Source of the DNA: Nocardioides sp. Root682
GTDB taxonomy: Bacteria; Actinomycetota; Actinomycetes; Propionibacteriales; Nocardioidaceae
Assembly (NCBI RefSeq): GCF_001427795.1
Contig: NZ_LMHJ01000002.1
Coordinates: forward strand, 372,001-436,000
Direction of reading: 5' to 3'
Length of the DNA: 64,000 nt
Shown here one piece after another: positions 44,659 through 52,362 of this stretch (position 1 is the first letter of the stretch; each line of letters starts with the position of its first letter). Both the position numbers and the translations under genes were made by a program. The notes beneath the pieces are model-generated. The model made no database searches and had not been told where the DNA came from. It saw only the letters and a list, made by a program, of their open reading frames with translations.

Positions 44659-45765
44659 GTGGGTCTCGAAGCACCAGTGTCGGCGAACGTGGGGCGCATC
44701 GCCCTGCCCGAACGAACCCGCTCTCCGTGGTGGGAGCTGGGGCGCCGCCTGCTCCTGGCCTTCGCGATCATGGCCGGCACGGTCATGCTCGTGTACTTCG
44801 ACCGGGAGGGCTACCGCGACGCTGGTGACGCCACCACGGCCGACCCGTTCGGCACGATCTCCCTGGTCGATGCCATCTACTACACGACCGTCACCCTCAG
44901 CACGACCGGGTACGGCGACATCGCCCCGGTCAGCGATCCAGCGCGTCTGGTCAACGCGTTCATCATCACCCCGGCCCGTATCGCGTTCCTCGTGCTCTTG
45001 ATCGGCACCACCCTCGAGGTGTTGGCGCAGCGCGGCCGCGAGATGTTCCGCATCGCTCGATGGAGGAAGAACATGGGACACCACGTCGTGGTGATCGGAT
45101 ACGGCACCAAGGGACGCAGCGCCGTCGAGACCCTGGTCAACAACGGGCTGCAACGCGAGCACGTGGTCGTCGTCGACCCGAGCCCCGTGGCCATGGCCGA
45201 TGCGCACGCCGACCAGCTGGCCGTCGTCACCGGCGACGCGACGCGCAGGGGGGTTCTGCACCGAGCCGGTGTTGCGGAGGCCGACCAGGTCATCATCACC
45301 ACCGGCCGGGACGACTCCAACGTGCTCGCCGCGTTGACCGTGCGGCAGCTCAACCCGGATGCGTGGATCGTCGCGTCGGTGAGCGAGCAGGAGAACGCTC
45401 CGCTGATGCGTCAGTCCGGCGCCGACTCCGTGATCACCTCGTCCGACGCGGTCGGGCGCCTGCTCGGCCTGTCCACGTTGTCCCCGACCCTCGGATCGGT
45501 GATGGAGGACCTGCTGACCTATGGCGAGGGCCTCGAGGTCGCCGAGCGGGAGCTGCTCGTCAACGAGGTCGGCATGCCGCCGCAGTCGCTGCCGGACCAG
45601 GTGATCGCGGTGGTCCGCGACGAGAAGGTGTACCGCTACTTCGACCCCGTGGTGACCCTGCTCGCGCGGGGCGACCGGCTGGTCGTCGTACGCCCGGCCA
45701 AGGAGCTGCCGTGGGCGCCGCGGCCCGGGACCCACAACGAGGACTTCGCCAACGACGAGGACTAG
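44659..45765 (+). CDS. Potassium channel with RCK (TrkA-N) domain
   Basis: This 368-residue channel has two transmembrane helices flanking the selectivity filter TTVTLSTTGYGDIAP (filter TTGYGD) and a cytoplasmic RCK domain with the Rossmann motif VVIGYGTKGRS, ending in a TrkA-C-like region. It should form a tetrameric potassium channel gated by nucleotide or ions. TAGGTT (44646-44651) lies 7 nt before the GTG, so its transcript may be leaderless, and it can also be read from the previous gene. Confidence 0.93.
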   Translation: MGLEAPVSANVGRIALPERTRSPWWELGRRLLLAFAIMAGTVMLVYFDREGYRDAGDATTADPFGTISLVDAIYYTTVTLSTTGYGDIAPVSDPARLVNAFIITPARIAFLVLLIGTTLEVLAQRGREMFRIARWRKNMGHHVVVIGYGTKGRSAVETLVNNGLQREHVVVVDPSPVAMADAHADQLAVVTGDATRRGVLHRAGVAEADQVIITTGRDDSNVLAALTVRQLNPDAWIVASVSEQENAPLMRQSGADSVITSSDAVGRLLGLSTLSPTLGSVMEDLLTYGEGLEVAERELLVNEVGMPPQSLPDQVIAVVRDEKVYRYFDPVVTLLARGDRLVVVRPAKELPWAPRPGTHNEDFANDED

Positions 45766-45908
45766 ACCAGTTCCCTGGGACCGCTGGTGGGACCAATGGT
45801 TCATTGGGACTAGACCCTTCGCCGCCGATCGTGCAGACCTCCTCCGGCGGGTGGGAATTGCCCGGTCGGAGCGCGACATCGGACGTGCGGCACGGCAGGG
45901 TGAGGGAC

Positions 45909-46079
45909 GTGGGGAAGAACTACGGACCGTGGGTCAGGCATGAGTGGTGCCCGAGTTGTTTCCGGCGCACCGAGCAGACGCGTTGGCATCGCCGACTCTT
46001 CGGTGAGCCGGCCGACAGGGGGGAGCACCGCATCCGCTGCAACGAGTGCTCCGGTGACGTGGACGTCGCCGCGAGCTGA
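45909..46079 (+). CDS. Small zinc-ribbon protein
   Basis: This frame of 56 codons encodes CPSC (in EWCPSCFRRTEQTRW) and CNEC (in IRCNECSGDV), which together would bind zinc. Arg and Trp are frequent, as in nucleic-acid-binding ribbons. GTG 45909 is tentative and GTG 45900 is also in frame. A hairpin follows the stop by about 20 bp. I see no known family; the paired CxxC motifs are the main support. The 143 bp between the channel and this gene hold only a short inverted repeat, CCAATG-GTT-CATTGG (45793-45807). Confidence 0.5.
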   Translation: MGKNYGPWVRHEWCPSCFRRTEQTRWHRRLFGEPADRGEHRIRCNECSGDVDVAAS

Positions 46080-46098
46080 CCGGGGACGGCCGGGAACA

Positions 46099-46134
46099 CG
46101 TGTCCCGCCCGACATGAATGCCAAGCGGGACACG
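46099..46134. terminator. Hairpin terminator
   Basis: CGTGTCCCGC / GCGGGACACG are perfect 10-bp arms around a 16-nt loop, 20 bp after the zinc-ribbon stop. No T-run follows, as is usual in high-GC actinobacteria. The remaining sequence to 46273 shows nothing further. Confidence 0.6.
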
Positions 46135-46273
46135 GCTCGCGCCCGGCGTGTGTGGGGACCGTCGGGCGCGGTTGGGATCCCGCGGTGGACGTTAGTGGCA
46201 ACGGGCGCTGCCGCGTGGGCAAATGCCAGAGTCTTGACTTTGTTCTCAGCCAGTTCTTGGTCGGCCGTCGCTC

Positions 46274-47935
46274 TCAGCTGAAGTGACGGTCCCGGAATCG
46301 GCGCAACGCGTCGCGCGATCCCTGCGCCGCGGCGATGATCGGACGCATCGGCGGAGCCATGGAGACCCGCGCCCGGCGACCCGAGCGATCGGCGTACGCC
46401 GGCGCATCGCCCTCCCACCAGACCGGCTCGAGCATCCGGTTCACGAACACCATGGCCTCGTCCATCGAGGCATGCCCCCACTCGACCGCCTGGTCCAGCG
46501 CCTCCGGCGACGGTGCGAGCGTGACGGGGGAGAGGGTGGGGCTCATCCGCAGGAGCTGATCGGCGTACGGCGCGTTGCGGACCATGCCGAGCTGAACGGC
46601 ACGAGTGATCGGCGTCAGCCACAGTTGGCGCGGGTCCCACTGCGGGTGGAAGCAGTCCAGCGCGAGGTACATCGCGTTGCGCGTGCCGATCCGGCCACGC
46701 TGCACCTTGATCCATGCCTGTTCGACGGGCACGTTGCTCGCCGCGCCGCCGTCGACCAGCGCCGCGACCTCCTTCTCGGCGAGGAACCGGTCGAGAAGGG
46801 GGACCATCCGTGGGTCCTTCGTCTCGTGGTGGAGCACGCCGGGGATCGCCGCGGAGAACGACACCGCGTCGACCACGTTGAACTGCCGGGTCAGGTCGTC
46901 GTCCCCCAGGACCAGTGGCTTGACTACACGGGAGTCGATGAAGGAGGCGGCCTGCCACAGGCGGCTGACGATCGCGGGCCCGAGTCCGATCGGGATGACC
47001 GGGAGCGAACGCAGCTTCACCATCGCCATCTCCTGGCGGCGGAACCGTGCGGGCAGGCGCGAGAACAGCTGCTGGTGCACGCCGGCGACGACGGCGTCGT
47101 ACGGGATGGCGAGGTCTTCCATCCTCATCTGGTCGCCGTCGGGGCGCTCGAAGAGCGGCGCCGCGAACTCGTCGAGGCGCAGCGACAGGACGCTGGTGAG
47201 TCCGTGCTTGCGTCGTGCGGGCTCCGGGCCCAGCAGGGCCCGGTAGCTCAGTGACCGGGCGAACTCGAGGTAGTCGTCGAACGGGATCGGCGTCTGCCGG
47301 GCGAACAGGGCACCGAGGATGGCGCCGATCGACGCCCCGATGACGTAGTCGGGTTCGATGTCGCTCTCGATGAGACGCCGCATCGCGCCGACGTAGACGA
47401 AGCCGGCGCCACCGCCCCCGCCGAGCACCAGGGCAAGGCTCTTGTAGCCGACCTCCGCGTCGAGCTCGGCCGCGCTGAAGTCCTTGCCACGTCGTTCCAG
47501 CAGCAGTCGCCGCTGCTCGGTCTGCTGTTCCTCCAGCTCGTGGTAGACCTCGCGGGCCCCGGCCAGGCGCTTCGCCGGGTCCTGTTCACGGCGCAAGGGA
47601 CCGGTGAGCTTGTCGATGACGGTGTCGCGCCAGGGTGCGAGGTCCTCGGTCACGTCCACGTCGCCGCGGCCCCGCGTGCCCTGCGGGCCGGCGGCGCCGG
47701 GTTCGAACGCGGTCAGCCGGGCGAAGCTGATCAGGTAGCGGAGGCGACGTACCTCGACCTCGGTCATCGCGTCAGGAGCGTCGACGTGTGCGCGCACGAG
47801 AGCTCGTTCGAGCTTCTGGAGCGCGAACGACGGGTCCCGCGAGGGGTCGGGCGCCACCGGCACCCCGGTGATCGGGTCGTCGAGGCCCGGTGGGAACAGC
47901 GGAGGCTGGACTCGACCACGAATCGGGAGGCGCAT
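46274..47935 (-). CDS. Patatin-like phospholipase
   Basis: This 553-residue lipid acyl hydrolase has the patatin core in its middle: the oxyanion motif LVLGGGGGAGFVYVGA, the nucleophile Ser in GASIGAI and the catalytic Asp in VDGGAASNVP. The N-terminal 170 residues hold helical segments with LEEQQTEQRRLLLERRG. ATG 47935 (MRLPIRGRVQPPLFPPG) is the natural start; the frame to 48133 overlaps the divergent gene. It probably cleaves membrane phospholipids, but its lipid is unknown. No signal peptide is seen. Confidence 0.88.
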   Translation of the reverse strand: MRLPIRGRVQPPLFPPGLDDPITGVPVAPDPSRDPSFALQKLERALVRAHVDAPDAMTEVEVRRLRYLISFARLTAFEPGAAGPQGTRGRGDVDVTEDLAPWRDTVIDKLTGPLRREQDPAKRLAGAREVYHELEEQQTEQRRLLLERRGKDFSAAELDAEVGYKSLALVLGGGGGAGFVYVGAMRRLIESDIEPDYVIGASIGAILGALFARQTPIPFDDYLEFARSLSYRALLGPEPARRKHGLTSVLSLRLDEFAAPLFERPDGDQMRMEDLAIPYDAVVAGVHQQLFSRLPARFRRQEMAMVKLRSLPVIPIGLGPAIVSRLWQAASFIDSRVVKPLVLGDDDLTRQFNVVDAVSFSAAIPGVLHHETKDPRMVPLLDRFLAEKEVAALVDGGAASNVPVEQAWIKVQRGRIGTRNAMYLALDCFHPQWDPRQLWLTPITRAVQLGMVRNAPYADQLLRMSPTLSPVTLAPSPEALDQAVEWGHASMDEAMVFVNRMLEPVWWEGDAPAYADRSGRRARVSMAPPMRPIIAAAQGSRDALRRFRDRHFS

Positions 47936-48090
47936 CCGGACAGCGTCGCGCACGCGGCACCACTCGCGCACCTGAACTCGCTGTCCGCGTCGGCAGTGCT
48001 GTCGGCGGGCCGTTGGGGCAGTCCTCGCTGCCCGACTGGGCGCCCGCCGGCATCTACTGTCGCGTGACGACTTGTCAGTAGCGTCGGCAG

Positions 48091-49323
48091 ATGGGGGAGC
48101 ACGAGCGCGCGCCGACGCCTGAGGCGCCCGCAACCGCCCGTGCTGCTGCGTCCGCCGACGTCGCCCAGGTGGGCAGCCCGGCGCTGGGGCTGATCACCGC
48201 TGCCGGTCGTGTCGGAGCCTCGAAGCAGCTCGCCGCACTCCAGCGCCTGGCCGGCAACCGGACAGCGTCCGCCGCTGTCCAGCGCGCCGCGGCCGTGCAG
48301 CGCACCGCGGCCGTGCAGCGCACCGCCACGGTCCAGCGCGACAAGGACAACGAGAAGCCGCTGGCTGACATCCAGGGCTTCGCCATGCCCCAGTTGCTCG
48401 CTGCGCTGGCGACTCTCGAACCGGCTGCAGCGCGTACCGACAAGGTCGCCGGCGCCTTCGTCGGCGGGCCCCGGCTGGTGGCGGCGATGAACGCGGTCAC
48501 GATGAAGGGGGACTGGAAGGCGTACGCGACGGCGACGGCCAGCGAGCTCGGATCGCTGCCGATCGACCAGATCACCGACATCATGAAGTACGTCGGAGCA
48601 CCGAAGGACGCCAAGACATTCGAACGTGGCGACTTCGACGGACGGTTCGACGCGTTCGTCGAGCCGACGTCCGGGCTGATCTCCTTGATCTTCAAGGCGA
48701 AGGTCGTGCCCGGCGGCGACCCGCCGCCCAGCCCCAAGGAGATCGAGACCTTCAAGGCGCAGTTCAAGTCGGTCGTGGAGTCGACGTGGTCGGGGAAGGG
48801 CAACGTCAGACCGGCGTACTCGGCGGGCCTCAAGGTGCCGTCCTTCAAGACCCAGGTCACCGTGTTGTGGGTCGATGGCGGCGAGCACCTGCCGATCGAC
48901 CTCAAGAACACGACGTACGAAGCCGGGGAGATCAGCACCGACCTGAAGACGGGGGAGCGCCGCGGTGCCATGGCTCCCGATGCAGGAGTCGTGAAGAAGC
49001 GGGAGCAGTACCAGGGGCAGCCGAGGGACCCGGTAACGGGGAAGATCACCCCGTTGGTGGCGGACCAGTCCACCGCCGCACACGAGTTCGGGCACGCGAT
49101 CGGAGTCGATCACGTGGCGCACGGGAAGCGCACGGAGTACGGCGAGACCCAGGAGGAGTGGGACGACGTCATGGGTGGTGGCTCGAAGGTGCAGGTCGTC
49201 AAGGACAAGGCCGGCAAGGTGTTGCACGACGACTTCAAGCCGTTCGAGCGGATCGGTGAGCGGTGGGGCAAGGACTTCTTCCCGGGTGCTCTGCAGTCCA
49301 AGAACAAGTGGTCAGCGGGCTGA
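48091..49323 (+). CDS. Metzincin-like protease with an eCIS-payload-like N-terminus
   Basis: This 410-residue protein has no signal peptide. Residues 50-56 read LQRLAGN and are followed by a six-residue repeat ending in VQR four times (63-83), a pattern I associate with proteins linked to extracellular contractile injection systems (DUF4157-type payloads). The C-terminal half has the zinc site HEFGHAIGVDH (331-341) and a likely Met-turn in DDVMGGG, so it is a metzincin-type protease. An HNNxDL-like part (PIDLKNTTYEAG) precedes it. TAGCGT lies 6 nt before the ATG. No injection genes lie in the window; the payload role is inferred. Confidence 0.72.
   Translation: MGEHERAPTPEAPATARAAASADVAQVGSPALGLITAAGRVGASKQLAALQRLAGNRTASAAVQRAAAVQRTAAVQRTATVQRDKDNEKPLADIQGFAMPQLLAALATLEPAAARTDKVAGAFVGGPRLVAAMNAVTMKGDWKAYATATASELGSLPIDQITDIMKYVGAPKDAKTFERGDFDGRFDAFVEPTSGLISLIFKAKVVPGGDPPPSPKEIETFKAQFKSVVESTWSGKGNVRPAYSAGLKVPSFKTQVTVLWVDGGEHLPIDLKNTTYEAGEISTDLKTGERRGAMAPDAGVVKKREQYQGQPRDPVTGKITPLVADQSTAAHEFGHAIGVDHVAHGKRTEYGETQEEWDDVMGGGSKVQVVKDKAGKVLHDDFKPFERIGERWGKDFFPGALQSKNKWSAG
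48271..48342 (+). repeat. 18-bp tandem repeat coding for VQR repeats
   Basis: GCGGCCGTGCAGCGCACC occurs twice exactly (48289-48306, 48307-48324), flanked by diverged copies. It encodes a six-residue repeat (AAVQRT) in the N-terminal part of the metzincin-like protein, so repeat number may vary between strains. Confidence 0.75.
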
Positions 49324-49426
49324 CCGCTCACGCGTCGTACGCCGCACGGATCGAACCTATTGGTGGATTGCTGGGACTCCTCGTCCACCACGTCCACCAC
49401 GTCCACAGCTGTCGGCCATACCGGCC

Positions 49427-49636
49427 TCACCCGTATCGGGATCCAGTGCTCGGTCGTCCCTCGATCGGCCGCAGGGTGCTCGGATCACACCAGTCCGTCG
49501 TGATCCGCCCGACCGGGTCGACCCACGTCACGAGCGCCTGCCAGCCATTTGGCGTGGGCTTCCACAGCAGCACCAGGCCCGGCATCTCGACTGGCACGAA
49601 CGCCGGCCGAACCCACACGTGCCGGACGCCTGACAT
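49427..49636 (-). CDS. Small SOS-boxed protein of unknown function
   Basis: This 69-residue protein (SGVRHVWVRPAFVP, LLWKPTPNGWQALVTWVD, TTDWCDPSTLRPI) is rich in Trp and Pro and looks like a small beta barrel. I recognise no family. The start is supported by promoter architecture: minus-strand TATTGT (49643-49648) lies 6 nt before the ATG and a LexA box (49648-49661) adjoins it, the same layout as the DUF222/HNH gene. The long frame running on to 50137 passes through three tRNA genes and is not real. Confidence 0.6.
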   Translation of the reverse strand: MSGVRHVWVRPAFVPVEMPGLVLLWKPTPNGWQALVTWVDPVGRITTDWCDPSTLRPIEGRPSTGSRYG

Positions 49637-49647
49637 GCTCTGACAAT

Positions 49648-49661
49648 AGAACAGACGTTCG
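49648..49661. promoter_or_regulatory. LexA (SOS) box of the small gene
   Basis: AGAACAGACGTTCG differs from CGAAC-N4-GTTCG only at its first base and shares the core GAACAGACGTTCG with the site at 30944. It overlaps the -10 of the minus-strand promoter. Confidence 0.7.
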
Positions 49662-49768
49662 AGCAGCGGGGTGTTGAGTGCTCTCGACCGTGGCCAGGGT
49701 CCGACGACGACGGCGCTGGGCAGCCAGGGGTCCCCTTGCACGTGGGTCGCACGCTCCGAAATCGAAGC

Positions 49769-49803
49769 AGCCCCTGATCTGCAGTTCGTGCAGGTCAGGG
49801 GCT
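49769..49803 (-). terminator. Terminator of the tRNA cluster
   Basis: AGCCCCTGA / TCAGGGGCT pair over 9 bp, then one mismatch and CTGCA / TGCAG with loop GTTCG. It lies 12 bp beyond tRNA-Val on the minus strand and is followed there by GCTTCGATTTCGG. Confidence 0.78.
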
Positions 49804-49815
49804 GGTTCTCTTGTG

Positions 49816-49887
49816 TGGGCGATACTGGGTTTGAACCAGTGACCTCTTCCGTGTCAGGGAAGCGCGCTACCGCTGCGCCAATCGCCC
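49816..49887 (-). tRNA. tRNA-Val (GAC)
   Basis: A complete 72-nt cloverleaf: acceptor GGGCGAT / ATCGCCC with discriminator A, anticodon loop CTGACAC (anticodon GAC), T-loop GGTTCAAACC. CCA is not encoded. Third of three tRNA genes read leftward. Confidence 0.95.
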
Positions 49888-49922
49888 GTGGTGAATCTTT
49901 GATCTTTGAAGTTGTGCTGTGG

Positions 49923-49993
49923 AGGTGGGTACGGGATTTGAACCCGTGTACACGGATTTGCAGTCCGTTGCCTCGCCTCTCGGCCAACCCACC
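49923..49993 (-). tRNA. tRNA-Cys (GCA)
   Basis: A 71-nt cloverleaf: acceptor GGTGGGT / ACCCACC, discriminator U as expected for Cys, anticodon loop CTGCAAA (GCA), T-loop GGTTCAAATCC. CCA is encoded just after (49920-49922). Confidence 0.95.
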
Positions 49994-50058
49994 GCGAAGG
50001 CCACCCAAACCAACAAAATCTGGACTGACCTGGTCAGCCAGTGGGTCTGACCTCTCCG

Positions 50059-50131
50059 AGCGGACAACGAGACTCGAACTCGCGACCTCAACCTTGGCAA
50101 GGTTGCGCTCTACCAACTGAGCTATGTCCGC
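50059..50131 (-). tRNA. tRNA-Gly (GCC)
   Basis: A 73-nt cloverleaf: acceptor GCGGACA / TGTCCGC, anticodon loop TTGCCAA (GCC), T-loop AGTTCGAGTCT. It is the first of the cluster. The inverted repeat TGTTCTG-N8-CAGAACA (50161-50182) overlaps a candidate minus-strand -10, TAATGT (50180-50185). Confidence 0.95.
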
Positions 50132-50275
50132 ATGCACGCCGCCTCAGGGGTTTTCGACCCTGTTCTGGTGCGCGTCAGAACATTAGCCGATGGGGTGGGT
50201 GGTGCCAAAACGGGCCCCACCTTCGGGATGTCGCGGCGGCGTTCGTCCTGTGAACGGTGCTTCTAGGCTGGGCCC

Positions 50276-51103
50276 ATGCGCGTGTGGATCAATGACCAGT
50301 TGTTGCCCGATGCGACCGCTCCTGCGGTGCCCGTCACCGACCACGGGCTGACCGTCGGTGACGCGGTGTTCGAGGCGGTCAAGGTCATCGACGGCCAGCC
50401 GTTCGCGTTCCAGCGCCACCTGGATCGGCTCGAGCGGTCCGCTGCGGGTCTGGGGCTGGTCGGCCTCTCGCCCGACGCCGTACGGCGGGGAGTGGCTGCC
50501 GTGCTCGACGGGGACCCGATGCCGCTGGGTCGCCTGCGGATCACGGTGACGGGCGGCAATGCGCCGCTGGGGTCCGGGCGCGGAGGCGAGCCGCCGACGT
50601 TGATCGTGGTGGCCTCGCCGATGGACGTGGCGGCCGAGACGACCTCCGTGATCACCGTCCCGTGGCCGCGCAACGAGCGCAGTGCCCTGGCGGGCCTGAA
50701 GACGACGTCGTACGCGGAGAACGTGGTGGCGCTGGAGGCCGCCCGGGCCAAGGGGGCGACGGAGGCGATCTTCGCCAACCTCGCCGGCCACCTCTGCGAG
50801 GGCACCGGGACCAACGTGTTCTACGTGGTCGACGGGGAGCTCCGCACCCCCACGCTGGCCAGCGGCTGCCTCGCCGGCGTCACCCGCGACCTGGTCCTGG
50901 AGTGGTTCGGTGCCCGCGAGGTCGACGAGCCGCTGGCGGTGGCCGCCGCGGCCGACGAGATCTTCCTGGCCTCCACGACCCGCGACGTCCAGGGCGTGCG
51001 CCTGTGGGACGACCGCGAGCTCCCGGCGCCGGGGCCGATCACCCGTGCGGCGGCCGCAACGTGGCGCGAGCGCGAGTCAGAGCTGCTCGGCTTCGATCGC
51101 TGA
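50276..51103 (+). CDS. Class IV PLP aminotransferase/aminodeoxychorismate lyase-like
   Basis: This 275-residue fold-type IV PLP enzyme begins WINDQLLPDATAPAVPVTDHGLTVGDAVFEA. The PLP lysine is in LAGLKTTSYAENVVAL, and the cofactor phosphate site is in EGTGTNVFYVVDGEL with CLAGVTRDLVLEW. The family includes PabC (4-amino-4-deoxychorismate lyase), D-amino acid and branched-chain aminotransferases; length and the KTTSYAENV motif fit PabC-like actinobacterial proteins. TAGGCT (50264-50269) lies 6 nt before the ATG. Substrate is not proven. Confidence 0.85.
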   Translation: MRVWINDQLLPDATAPAVPVTDHGLTVGDAVFEAVKVIDGQPFAFQRHLDRLERSAAGLGLVGLSPDAVRRGVAAVLDGDPMPLGRLRITVTGGNAPLGSGRGGEPPTLIVVASPMDVAAETTSVITVPWPRNERSALAGLKTTSYAENVVALEAARAKGATEAIFANLAGHLCEGTGTNVFYVVDGELRTPTLASGCLAGVTRDLVLEWFGAREVDEPLAVAAAADEIFLASTTRDVQGVRLWDDRELPAPGPITRAAAATWRERESELLGFDR

Positions 51104-52270
51104 GCGCAGCACCGTGAGCTCGACGCCGGCGCCCAGCCGGTAGGGGTTCGTCGCCAGCAGCGCACCGAGTGCGCGCCGCATGCGCGACACCTCGGCCCGG
51201 ACCGTCACCTGGTGCTCCCCGTCGCCGTACAAGCGGTGGCTGAGGGTGGCTGCGGTGACGCCGGTGCGCCCGGCGGCCCCCAGTAGAGCGACGATCTCCG
51301 CGTGGCGCGGGGTGAGCACCACGCGCCACGGCGCGTCGCCGCCGGTGACCTCCAGCATCGCCGGGGACACGGTCAGGTCGAGAGTGGCGCGCAGGACGTG
51401 TCCCTCGGCCGAGGGCCGGATCAGCCAACCGCCGCGCAACCGTTCCGGCAGGCACAGGCCCAGTCCGGGTACGGCGAGCACCCGGTCCGCCCGCGGAGCC
51501 TCGACCCGGTCGCGTACGGCGACGCCCTGGTGTGCGGCGACCCAGCCGTGGTCATCGACCACGAGCAACGGTCCGTTGGCGCCGGACAGCAGCGGCTCCG
51601 CCGTACGACGGAGCAGCTCGAGGCCCTCCTCGTGGTGCCGCCACAGCCGGGCCTCGGCGAGCCGCACCGAAGCCGTCACGAGAGCCTCGATCGCCGGGTG
51701 CAGCGTGAGGGCCGGTCCGCTGACGTCGACGATGCCGAGCAGCGTGCCGTCGATCGGGTCGTGGATGGGTGAGGCCGTGCAGTACCAGGGCACCTGGGCG
51801 TTCTCGAAGTGCTCCGCGGAGAACAGCTGCACCGGTGCCGACTCCTCCAGCGCCGTACCGATGGCGTTGGTGCCGACGGCGCTCTCGGTCCAGACCGCGC
51901 CCTCGGCGAACCCGAGGGTGTCGGCCTGCCGCTTCACCCGCGGCGAACCGCTGCGCCACAGCACGATCCCGTCGGCATCGGCGACCACGACGAGGTAGTT
52001 CGACGCGTCGGCGGCGCTGAGCAGGAGCTCCCGGATCTCGTCGATCACCAACGACAACCGGGACGTCCGCCGCCGCTCGTCGACCTCGAAGGGGGCCAGC
52101 GGATCGCGGCCGTTGCGTCCGTCGGGATCGACGCCGAGACCGAGCACCCGGTTCCACGACCGGGCGACCACCGCCCGCGGTCGTTCCTGGGGCGCACCAC
52201 CGGAGAGCACGGCGTCGTGGATCCGGACCAGGTCACGAGCTCGCGCCGCCAGATCGGTGGGTGCGGGCAT
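51077..52270 (-). CDS. GAF-domain transcriptional regulator
   Basis: This 397-residue protein has an AcoR-like N-terminus (ARDLVRIHDAVLSG, RPRAVVARSWNRVLGLGVDP), a GAF-like sensor (FAEGAVWTESAVGTNAIGTALEESAPVQL, WYCTASPIHDPIDGTLLGIVDVSGP) and a C-terminal winged helix (LTPRHAEIVALLGAAGRTGVTA, VTVRAEVSRMRRALG). It lacks a sigma-54 AAA+ domain. Such regulators are typically divergent from acetone- or ketone-type monooxygenase genes, as here. ATG 52270 is preferred over 52309. It overlaps the aminotransferase by 27 nt at its 3' end. Confidence 0.86.
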   Translation of the reverse strand: MPAPTDLAARARDLVRIHDAVLSGGAPQERPRAVVARSWNRVLGLGVDPDGRNGRDPLAPFEVDERRRTSRLSLVIDEIRELLLSAADASNYLVVVADADGIVLWRSGSPRVKRQADTLGFAEGAVWTESAVGTNAIGTALEESAPVQLFSAEHFENAQVPWYCTASPIHDPIDGTLLGIVDVSGPALTLHPAIEALVTASVRLAEARLWRHHEEGLELLRRTAEPLLSGANGPLLVVDDHGWVAAHQGVAVRDRVEAPRADRVLAVPGLGLCLPERLRGGWLIRPSAEGHVLRATLDLTVSPAMLEVTGGDAPWRVVLTPRHAEIVALLGAAGRTGVTAATLSHRLYGDGEHQVTVRAEVSRMRRALGALLATNPYRLGAGVELTVLRSAIEAEQL

Positions 52271-52290
52271 GCAGCAACTGTAGGTCCGCC

Positions 52291-52310
52291 CATGTGACCG
52301 GGACCACATG
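52291..52310. promoter_or_regulatory. Inverted repeat between the GAF regulator and monooxygenase
   Basis: CATGTG-N8-CACATG with perfect 6-bp arms lies 21 bp upstream of the regulator ATG and 53 bp before the monooxygenase ATG. TGCAAC repeats (52309, 52320) follow. An operator for the GAF regulator is inferred. Confidence 0.45.
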
Positions 52311-52362
52311 CAACAACGTGCAACGGTTCCGCCCGGGAGCTGTGCCGCAGTGTCCTGAGGAC

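Noticed and set aside
45793..45807. Inverted repeat CCAATG-GTT-CATTGG after the potassium channel gene
   Set aside because: The stem is short and has no T-run, so it is not listed as a terminator.
49388..49413. Short direct repeat of CGTCCACCA after the metzincin-like gene
   Set aside because: Only about three 9-bp units, with no palindrome or gene context to support a function.
49427..50137. A 236-codon frame across the tRNA cluster
   Set aside because: Most of it is translated tRNA sequence; only the last 69 codons have their own promoter.
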